Shown here: piece after piece, positions 56,206-64,000 of the stretch
How positions within the stretch are numbered: the first letter of the stretch is position 1
Layout of the letters: each line of letters opens with the position of its first letter
Source: Fragilaria crotonensis
Taxonomy: Eukaryota > Bacillariophyta > Fragilariophyceae > Fragilariales > Fragilariaceae
Direction: 5' to 3'
NCBI GenBank assembly: GCA_022925895.1
Contig: JAKSYS010000198.1
Coordinates: 26,361 to 90,360, forward strand
Length of the DNA: 64,000 nucleotides
Translations under genes and position numbers: made by a program
The notes under the pieces: generated by a model
The model's database searches: none
What the model saw: only the letters and a program-made list of their open reading frames with translations
Told to the model about the DNA's origin: nothing

Positions 56206-57582
56206 CGCATCCACAACTTCGCCCACCGACGATCCCGTGGACAAGTATCTCCTGAACCGCAATCCTTCAAAGCCGTTCTCAAACTTGACGATGACGTCCG
56301 CAATGCCTGGCTACATGCTATTCGCATGGAAATCAAGAACTTAATCGACCACGATACCTTCATTCTGGGTGAACAACCCCGGAAAGATGAACTCATCATC
56401 CCTGTCAAACTTGTCTTGAAAGCAAAACAAACTGCAACTGGTAAACTTGAAAAACTTAAAGCTCGCCTTGTCGCCCGTGGCGACTTGGAAAAACGACGAT
56501 TGAAGAAAACTAAAGCTGCTTACCAGCAATTTCTCCAACAACAAAAACAAGACAATGCTGAAAACAATCCTGAATCCAGCAAGACAACTAACACCATCCC
56601 AATTGAGGTACCTCAACCTTTTGAGGACACATGGTCACCCTGTGCATCTTCAAGAGGGGTCAAGTTACTTCTCTCAACAATCTGTGCATCCCACCGCACT
56701 CTCAAAAGTGCCGACTTCATTGGCGCATATCTACAAGCCAAAGTCATCGGTCGCCACTTTGTCAGACTTCCACTTGAGTATGCATATTACTTCCCTGAAT
56801 ATGCTAAATACTTTGGAACTCCAGCCCTTTTGAACAAGGGAATCTATGGACTTGTTTACTCTGGAAAATATTGGAACATTGAATTCTCTGAATGGCTTTA
56901 CTCCAAAGGATTCATCCAATCCCAGTCTGAACCCTCCTATTTTGTCTTTTACAACAAACACAACCAATGGTTACGCCTTCTCTTCTTTGTCGACGACATG
57001 CTCTACGCTGGCAGCAATGACGCCATCGAAAAGAATTCGAAGAATCTGTCCGCAATCGCTTTGACGTCAAGTTCCTTGGACCTGCTCAATGGTTCTTGCA
57101 AATGCGTATCCATCAACACAAAGACAAAACCTACACTCTCGACCAACATCGCTACGTTCTCAACACTTTGCAACGTTACGATCCCAACTCCGAGTTCCCT
57201 GAACGTGAAACACCATTCCCACCGGATTACACCTTCAGTAAAGACAATCGACCTGTCACCGATCATGACAAACAAGTTGTCGAACAACACGAAACGCCTC
57301 CCATTCCGCTCCGCTGTATGTACGCTACTCTATCTTGCCTACAACACCCGTGCTGATATCCTCTTCGCAGTCTGCAAACTTGCAAAAGCCTGCGTCTGCC
57401 CTGGCGAACTCGACTTCCGTGCTCTTATCTGGCTGATTGGCTACCTACGCCGTCGCCCATATTATGCCATCAAGTTCTACCGGATGCCACGACCAACCCT
57501 GTTTACGACATATGTCGTCAACACCGCATCCCCATTCCGACTTAACCGTATTTTCCGACGCCAGCTGGCAAGATTGCCCTGA
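56206..57582 (+). pseudogene. Copia reverse transcriptase, frameshifted
   Basis: The frame contains VLKLDDDVRNAWLHAIRMEI (start of RT), KARLVARGD, SADFIGAYLQA and the active site FVDDMLYAGS at about 56985-57010. The A-run 57029-57032 must gain one base to continue EFEESVRNRFDVKFLGPAQW. Then other frames carry YTLDQHRYVLNTLQRYD and RSAVCTLLYLAYNTRADI. Order and motifs match Copia RT. Confidence 0.88.
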
Positions 57583-58084
57583 CACTGGCCGCTCTACTGT
57601 CGGTTATATGATCTTCCACAACGGTGCCCTCATCGAAGCCAACTCTACGATGCCAACACCAATTGCTATGTCAACGTCCGAGGCCGAATACATGGCCGCA
57701 TGCTCTGCCTCCATGGCCACAGCTCACATTCGGATGCTACTCTACGACATGACATATCTCGGAACCAAACATTGGCGCGAATCTATGCAGCGTCTTCCAA
57801 CCATTCCATCGATTCTCATGATCGACAACGAAGCCACTGTGCAGATCGCCAAGAACGGCAAATTAACCCGCAAGACTCGTCACATCGAACGACGTTTCCA
57901 CTATGTCCGTCAAGGCCAACAAGACGGTATACATCAACTACATTGGATACCTTGCGATTCTCAACTTGCCGACATCCTCACAAAAACACAAGTCTCTTCC
58001 AAAATTGATCAACACATTGACAAAGTCTTCTGTACACTACCTGATCACATGCTACAAGCTACAAGTGAATCTACAGAGATTTGA
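57437..58084 (+). CDS. Copia RNase H domain
   Basis: The RNase H part of the polyprotein reads in one frame to the stop at 58084. It has VFSDASWQDCPDTGRSTVGY (first Asp, about 57553), MSTSEAEYMAACSA (Glu) and LMIDNEATVQIAK (Asp). The C-terminal ADILTKTQVSSKIDQHI is typical for Copia. The stop lies 11 bp before the 3' LTR. Confidence 0.88.
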   Translation: MATYAVAHIMPSSSTGCHDQPCLRHMSSTPHPHSDLTVFSDASWQDCPDTGRSTVGYMIFHNGALIEANSTMPTPIAMSTSEAEYMAACSASMATAHIRMLLYDMTYLGTKHWRESMQRLPTIPSILMIDNEATVQIAKNGKLTRKTRHIERRFHYVRQGQQDGIHQLHWIPCDSQLADILTKTQVSSKIDQHIDKVFCTLPDHMLQATSESTEI

Positions 58085-58087
58085 TTC

Positions 58088-58095
58088 AAGAGGGG
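58088..58095 (+). other. Putative polypurine tract
   Basis: AAGAGGGG immediately before the 3' LTR. Confidence 0.6.
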
Positions 58096-58997
58096 TGTTA
58101 AACATTCCGTATCGCCCTACATATTTTTCTATTATCCCTATCCCTAAACTGTCGCTCGCATGCACAGTAAAACATTACATCCGTGCTCCAGTAACCAGTG
58201 CGACACTGCACGACTGGAATCAAAACTCACGTCGATTCAAATCATGTTCATCTCGTTCCTCGAGTTTGTACATTGATTTTCAAACGACGCTCAACGCCTC
58301 GTTTACGAAAAACAACGCAGCCGTACGCTGCTGACCGTGATTGATATGAGGAGTGTTCCTGATTGTTCCAAGGAACACTCCCCTTTCATCAGACCTCTCA
58401 TTTCGGTCGCCCTCTCCTTTTTCCCACAATTGTCAATTTTTCATATTTTAGTGTCACTCACCTTTTTACTTACTGCACATATTTTTCGCACGATGATGAT
58501 GATCGACCATGACGCGTTTTTACCCGCCGTCGTCATGACATCATACATACCGTGCTGTACAAATATACGTAGTGAGTACGACGGTACTCACTACAACAAT
58601 AACGACAACACAACACAACACGGCGACCGGTACAACAGTACCTTTCGCACACAACTTCCTCTGCCCGTCGATAGTACGCGCACGTCTGAGTTTACCGTTA
58701 CTGTACATAACGATAAACTAATAGACAGTGCCCACTATACGACACGCGATATTTATACTAGTCAGTCTCTCGCACATACGTGTAGCGATAGAACGACAGA
58801 TAGTACATGTATCGTTATCTGTAGCGGTAGACAGCACTGCGTAGCTGTACCGTTTATAGATGAACTGAGCAGTAGTCAGTGTCGTACTAGACACTTACCT
58901 ACTGGGGGCGTACCCCGTAACGGTTACGTCCTGGTTCTTAACCCGAACCCTATGCCGACCTGCGCGTCGCTAGGTTCCGTTAACCCGAACCATATCA
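58096..58997 (+). repeat. 3' LTR
   Basis: 902 bp. Differs from the 5' LTR by three one-base homopolymer lengths, a 3-bp and a 6-bp indel, and by only about two clear substitutions (GTCGACAGG/GTCGCTAGG). Confidence 0.92.
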
Positions 58998-59081
58998 GTA
59001 CCTACAACGCATTCAATCAACACTCATTCGATTCATTTGACCACAAACAATGCTTGTTCTTCGAGGTTCCAGCTTCCTGAT

Positions 59082-61264
59082 CAGAGACGGGAATTTCTGA
59101 AAATATCAAACCCATGGGTACCCACGTAAAGCTACGCTCACGGAAGTACCAGCCCAAACCCACCCAGAACCCATATGGCTGGATGCATATTTTGGGTACA
59201 CGAGGTAGCTCTACGTAGGCCTAGTATTAATTTTTTTATTTCCGACGTCAAAAGTATACCAAGGTTACGGTACAGCTACTGAATTGGTGATTCTAATCGG
59301 GTTGTCAGTGCAGCTTTTGTTCATCTAGCCGAAATAGACCCCAACTGTGGCAATGAAGAAGTAGCTAGTCTAGTCGATGTACAATATAATGTTCGAGAGT
59401 TTCAGAACCCGCGACGTGAGCGCCAGCGTGACGAGATCTGCACCAACAAAGCAAGGTAATGGCAACAAGATGGTGAGCAGTCATGAGTCATGACCAGGAG
59501 GAATGAGCCCACAGTCGAACACCAAGAAAGGGTATGCTGAAATCAAAGTGATTCCATCTCATCCGCCATGCTCTTGATTGCCCGGCTTGTTGGATAAATA
59601 TAGTGAGGTCTGCTTTAAAGAAAGCAGCATTATGATTGTACGCAACATGATTGCAGGCGACCGCACCCAACAAAATACATCCGAGATGTGCCATAGTAGC
59701 ATATTCGTTCAAATTTCTTGGCAGGGTGAGGCAGCCACTCAGAAAGTAGCATTTGATCTTTCAATCAACACCAATCAATTTGAAGTTGTTGACAATTAGG
59801 TTTGTATTGGGCAGCAGGATTGTGTAGTTCATGCCAATCTTGTATGAGATATCTTGGCTGGTCATTGACATATCCTGACAAATCGAATACTGGCCAAGAA
59901 GTCCGGTTATTCAAATTGATATTGACATATATCAGCCAATTCTGTCTCTCCCGATTCATGAACTTGAATGGGCAGAGAATTGGCAACTTCTGGATAGGTT
60001 TTACAGCAAAATCTCGAAACTTGCGCACCACCGCCGTGTCGGGTGACAAATGCAAGTGAAGGGCTCCCAGCGTCAAGAAGTTCCTCACACGTGCGGTGTC
60101 CATGACTCGAGTCCTGCAGGATGATGATGGGTGATTCCTTATCTCTTAGCAGTGACAACAGATCACGAGATGCCGTGATGCATTGATCCAGCGATGGAAC
60201 CAGGATTGGGCTCTAGTAGCCAAAACGTTTGGAGCTGCTTGCTAGCACCATCAAGGAGCACACCAACAACAGAGGCTTCATCGGTGACAGTATCAAATTC
60301 ATCTTCCCTGTTAGTCTGCTATGACCTTCATCTGTATCCAGGCAATGCATGCCCAACTCATGGCACTTCACATGTCACGTCGAGAGCAAGCCATCGGTCG
60401 ACACATCGACAGCCAACAAATTGATCCAACGTCTGGGGAGCAAAAGTTCCGAGGAGTGACATTCTGTGAGCCTCTTCCGTCCTTATTTTGAAAGGAAAAA
60501 GTAGGAATGGTGAAAATGCTTCCAAGAATGTTCCAAACGGAGTTCACCACGTGTTCGCCTCGGGTGGGGATGCTCTAAGGGTTCGAATCTGGATCCATCC
60601 CAAGATCCACTGTCATCGTCATCATGGTTCGTGACATTTGGTATGACTGACACCAACACTCAATTGGGCAACATGCTGGTAACTGTTCTCTTCATCAGAC
60701 AACGTTTCTGGAATCACAAGAGAAGAAGGTGCTCCCCCTTTACTGCCATCTCCTGGCGCGTGATCAGTAGAAATTGGAATGGTCGTGAATTTATCAAAAC
60801 TGCGTTTTCTGTGGAGCTTCAATGTGCTTTCACTCATGAAGAGCAAGGAGATGATGTAGCTTCAAGAAGCTCCACGGAATATCAAGAATTGGTTGAGATA
60901 TTCACTGCCATGGTCAATGGAATGAAAAGCAAGTGATTTGGCGTGTAAATCAATTTTCAATATGCGAGCGCTAAAAAAATAGTGGTACTAGTACGTAGAG
61001 CTCTACCTCGCGAATCCTCTTCGTGAATCCAGCCATACGATCTACCAAGACCTACCCAAACCCACCCAAACCCAGTAGTTAGTACTGGAGTAGATGGTTC
61101 TACTACTACCGGTAGCAAACATCTACTGTCATTTTTTGCTAAGATTTGCCGGCCCACCCAGACCCACCCATGAAATCCTGAGCTCACCCAAAACCCACCC
61201 TTAACCCAATGGGTTTGGGTGGGCCGTGGGTTTGGGTGGGCTGGGTTTGAAATTCCCGTCTTTG
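59082..61264. mobile_element. hAT-like element, 2.18 kb, no clear transposase
   Basis: The ends CAGAGACGGGAATTTC and, on the opposite strand, CAAAGACGGGAATTTC form a 16-bp inverted repeat with one mismatch. An 8-bp target duplication TTCCTGAT flanks it (59074-59081, 61265-61272), the hAT size. Inside both ends are many CCCACCC and CCCAAACCCA subterminal repeats. The interior (59480-60940) holds protein-like fragments on both strands (for example 60631-60936 plus, 60103-59765 minus) that I cannot assign. Probably non-autonomous. It lies about 80 bp from the Copia 3' LTR. Confidence 0.7.
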
Positions 61265-61272
61265 TTCCTGAT

Positions 61273-61572
61273 GCACATATCCACAGATCACACACAGTTC
61301 GCGTTTGTGGCATCCGGAAGATCTATCACTGCATGTAGCTCACTTCAGACGTTAGAGTAGAAGCACTTGAAGTCGACTCTTCTTGAATGCTCGGAGAAAC
61401 TCATGAATTAGTCTTCTCAGAAGTGGAGACTATGTGGTTGTACCTGGTACAAAGTAGTCCGAGCAAAAGCAGGAGGCCTTTCTCAAGGTTCACAATAACT
61501 TCGGATTACAGTCCTGAAGTCCGAAAACCGAACCAGCTAATAAGGAGATTGCATATTCTTGAAGCCTAAACA
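61273..61572. other. Intergenic upstream of the alternative oxidase
   Basis: One open frame at 61387-61569 is too short to support. No other signal seen. Confidence 0.3.
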
Positions 61573-62878
61573 ATGATGTTCATCGCACGCGTTGCTCTCA
61601 GGAAGAGTCGCCAATATACCTGTCTTCACCAACAGGTTTACTGTTCTTGTGGGTGACCAGCGATGCATCCCGTGGTGCATTTCGCCCGTCCGCCATCTGC
61701 CTTTTTTCTACTCAGGTTTCTGCTGTTGATGCAAAAACTCACCGATCATACCTTAGAAATGTCCATTGTGCGCCAAATCAAGGCCGAGCTGATGAGTGTC
61801 GACGCCAACCTGATGGTCGTTTGGACGCAGACGAACTGAAGGCGCGTCTGCGCACAGTTCTGCCTTTACTGACGAAGAGATATTGGAAATATCGGATTTG
61901 TACTACGCCGGAAAAGCCGGCGGCTCCGTCACTTTCGACCGTTCGCCGCCGTCGATCTCGTTCTCCAGAAAGAGGCCGATCCAAGCTCGAAACAAGATAC
62001 GAGTAGTCACAATCATTTGCCAGTCCGTCATCCTCTCGGCGTTGACGAGATGGATTAGAGTTTATGCATGCCGGCAAGTCTCACGGATACTACAGCCGAT
62101 GAGCTCAGACGTCAAATTGTCATCTCGAACAAAGAGTGCGGGATCGCCTGGCCTTGAACACAACCAAGCTATCAAGGTGCTCTTCGACACTGCTACAGGA
62201 TGGAGCTTACGAGCACATTACTGTTAGTAACATATGAACCGTGTCATCTACCTCGAAACAATTGCTGCTGTTCCCGGCATGGTGGCGGCGATTGTTCATC
62301 ATAAAGTCTTCAGACCATGCAGCCCGATGGAGGATGCTGCAAATGTTTCTGGAGGAGGCCAACAACGAACGGATGCTTGCTCACCTTTGTCCGCATGAAG
62401 GACCCAAACTTGTTCTTTCGCCTCATGGTTCTGGTGGGGCAGGTTGGATTTAGAGTATCTTTTCTTTGTACATGATCTCACAAAGTTTTGTCACCGCTTT
62501 GTTGGCTATGTGGAAGGAAGCCTGTTCTACGTATACCAAGATCATCCACGCCATTGAGGAGGCACCTGACGGCACCGAACTAGCAGCCTGGCGTACGGAG
62601 ACAGCTCCATCTTTGTTGCATACTGGAAGTTGGGGGAGAAGGGAACCGTCTTGGATTTGATGTATGCCGTGCGTGCGGGCGAGGCAGAGCATCGCGATGT
62701 CAATCATCTTTTCTGTGACTCAAACGAGGACAATGCAACCTCTACGACCCAGAGCAAATTGGATGAAATGCTCCTCAAGTGTCTCAAGGATATCATGACG
62801 CGTCCGCCCCAACTAGTAAATTCTGCTCACACTCCGGATGCTGGAATTGGAAGTATCTTGAGGTGTTATTGTGTATAG
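61573..62878 (+). pseudogene. AOX: Alternative oxidase with N-terminal EF-hand-like region, many frameshifts
   Basis: ATG 61573 (MMFIARVALRKSRQ) looks like a mitochondrial presequence. In overlapping frames follow EF-hand-like VRQIKAELMSVDAN plus DGRLDADELKARLRT, and a degenerate second hand around EILEISDLYYAGKAGGSVTF. Then come AOX blocks in order: VLFDTATGWSL, NRVIYLETIAAVPGMVAAIV (first Glu ligand), MLQMFLEEANNERM (Glu), KDPNLFFRLMVLVGQVGF, FCHRFVGYVE (Glu), TYTKIIHAIEEAPDGTELAA and RAGEAEHRDVNH (Glu and His). The His after NERM is removed by a two-base loss. AOX oxidises ubiquinol without proton pumping in the inner mitochondrial membrane. Eight or more frame changes make a pseudogene likely, unless the assembly is faulty here. 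Confidence 0.8.
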
Positions 62879-63007
62879 ATATGCATCAATTCGTTCTTTT
62901 TCTACCTTGTAATCATATGACGATGCACTTGAAAGACACGTTGACAATGAGTCGACGCGAGGAGCATCACAGGTTGACGCACACAGAACTAGTGGACTTG
63001 TCATCAT

Positions 63008-63723
63008 TTAGTGCACCCATATGAAAGACAAAGGATGATACACCGGTATGAAGTATATAGTTGTTCCATGAGTGTGTTCTTTATTTAAAATTTGAATTTC
63101 ACGCGAGTCCTTGTCAATATTCTCATAGAGTAAATATAGCATTTCGGCATTCTCGCCGGCGCATGGACCGTCCGCTGGTCCATTTTCCCATTTCCGTGTT
63201 GAGAAAAACCGTCTCCTTCTCGACATGACACGAGTCTGCCACAATTTGCAAGACATCTTGCACAAAGGTACCCTCATTGGCACCAACGATTTTCATGGTA
63301 AACTGGCACGGATACTGACGAGGGCTTCAAAAACTCGGTGGTTCTCTCCAGTCTTTTCGTTTGTGTAGACGGTATATCCATCCTTATCGTATTCTGGTTA
63401 GCAACATCGTTAATGGGCTTGTCGGGTGCCTAGTGCCACATATGCTTGATGATGGGTACTGATCCCATTCCCGTCGTGGTCGTCTGTCCACAATTGTCGC
63501 ACTAAGGCGCATATCAAAGTCAGGCGAGCAGCGTCTTGGAGTTCTTCTTCCATGTCGTCGTCGTCATCATCGTCGTCGTCATATCCGGAACTTGATTGAA
63601 AAGGAACCAGCCGGACCTTATTCTGTCATGGAGAGCGAAGCAATGAGACAATCGGACGATGTGTGGGTGAAAATGCCACGGAGCTCACGGTCAGTGTTGC
63701 AGCCAGAATCAGGTACTTCTTCA
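63008..63723 (-). CDS. Probable plastid-targeted protein, frameshifted
   Basis: ATG 63723 begins MKKYLILAATLTVSSVAFSP, a signal peptide ending in S-VAFSP, close to the diatom plastid ASAFAP motif. After a break near 63630 (SP stop QNKVRL) come an acidic run (GYDDDDDDDDDMEEELQDAA), LICALVRQLWTDDHDGNG, then EYDKDGYTVYTNEKTGENH, FEALVSIRASL and KIVGANEGTFVQDVLQIVAD, in two or three frames. I recognise no family. The end is unclear: the 3'-most frame stops at 63008. Confidence 0.45.
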
Positions 63724-63774
63724 TTGAGGGCATTCAAATGTTGACTCAACTCAAGTATACGGAATAATACCTAA

Positions 63775-64000
63775 AATGCCGCGCCGATTTAAGTTTGCTC
63801 ACGATGTGAATGACACGAGCAGCACGGCGGGCGATCACTGGATTTGCCACGACAATGCGTAAGTATGGACTCAGGAATGTTAAGAATACAATCGTCGATT
63901 GTGTGGTGAAGGGTGGTAGGATCAGAGGACGGAGGCGAACTGGTGGTGCGTGGTGCGTGTGACTGTCCTCCTACATATGGACAGGACTGATGAACACAGT
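63775..64000 (+). CDS. Possible start of a divergent gene
   Basis: ATG 63775 gives 28 codons (MPRRFKFAHDVND...) ending at 63858, where GTAAGTATGG looks like a donor. A possible acceptor at about 63919 (TCAG) keeps a frame open to the window end. It sits head-to-head with the plastid-protein gene, about 50 bp away. The short exon alone is weak evidence. Confidence 0.3.

Larger units (their letters stand above)
47013..58997 (+). mobile_element. Copia-type LTR retrotransposon, 12 kb
   Basis: Two long direct repeats (47013-47902 and 58096-58997) start TG and end CA. A perfect 5-bp target duplication GTACC flanks the whole (47008-47012, 58998-59002). Order of domains: gag zinc knuckle, protease (DSGAT), integrase, reverse transcriptase (FVDDM), RNase H, which is the Copia order. 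At nearly 12 kb it is about twice the usual Copia size. The extra length is a coding-looking region upstream of the gag core. Diatom Copia groups are called CoDi; the subgroup cannot be set from here. Confidence 0.93.

Noticed and set aside
60570-60610. GGGTTCGAATCTGGATCC, resembling a tRNA T-arm
   Set aside because: The flanking bases do not pair as a T-stem and no matching acceptor, D or anticodon arms were found upstream.
1-64000. CRISPR arrays, bacterial operons or a biosynthetic cluster
   Set aside because: No regularly spaced direct repeats, no Shine-Dalgarno-linked gene trains; introns and targeting signals show nuclear eukaryotic DNA.

Overview
This window reads as nuclear DNA of a eukaryotic microalga, most likely a pennate diatom (Seminavis/Phaeodactylum-like; inferred from gene types, not proven). 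Support: short GT-AG introns of about 60-120 nt with GTAAG(T/C) donors, mitochondrial ClpP and TFIIE-beta genes, two presequences resembling the diatom plastid-targeting ASAFAP motif, many type II membrane enzymes of the secretory pathway, and Copia, hAT and PIF/Harbinger transposons typical of algal genomes. No operons, CRISPR arrays, rRNA or tRNA genes were seen.

Layout. 1-1420: 3' part of a carboxylesterase. 3134-5807: a hAT transposon with perfect TIRs and an 8-bp TSD, followed by a transposase relic. 6714-15944: a membrane protein, mitochondrial ClpP, a secreted M14 carboxypeptidase fused to a hedgehog-type Hint domain, a broken unknown gene and a type II methyltransferase-like protein. 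17215-30456: an SGNH/PC-esterase-like protein, two polytopic membrane proteins, an F-box-like acidic protein, TFIIE-beta, a rolling-stone-like membrane protein and an exostosin-type glycosyltransferase. 31182-31947: a 766-bp deletion derivative of the hAT family, inserted just upstream of a membrane sulfotransferase. 33333-41128: a probable plastid MATE transporter, two tandem acyl-CoA dehydrogenase genes and a DUF3228-like gene. 41338-45525: a mariner/Stowaway-type element carrying a nested PIF/Harbinger element. 45965-46498: a small acidic protein gene. 47013-58997: a 12-kb Copia element with about 890-bp LTRs and a very large gag region. 59082-61264: a third hAT-like element. 61573-64000: a frameshifted alternative oxidase preceded by EF-hand-like sequence, a probable plastid protein gene on the minus strand and the start of a divergent gene.

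How the genes relate. Single-copy genes are interleaved on both strands with no shared pathway. A loose theme is the secretory/Golgi system (SGNH esterase-like, sulfotransferase, exostosin, methyltransferase-like, carboxypeptidase-Hint), which would suit synthesis of extracellular polysaccharide. The acyl-CoA dehydrogenases, ClpP and alternative oxidase are organellar.

Many frames, in host genes and transposons alike, break where adding one base to a homopolymer would keep them open. The two Copia LTRs also differ mainly by homopolymer length. Residual assembly indels are therefore a serious alternative to true gene decay, and calls of pseudogene here are provisional.
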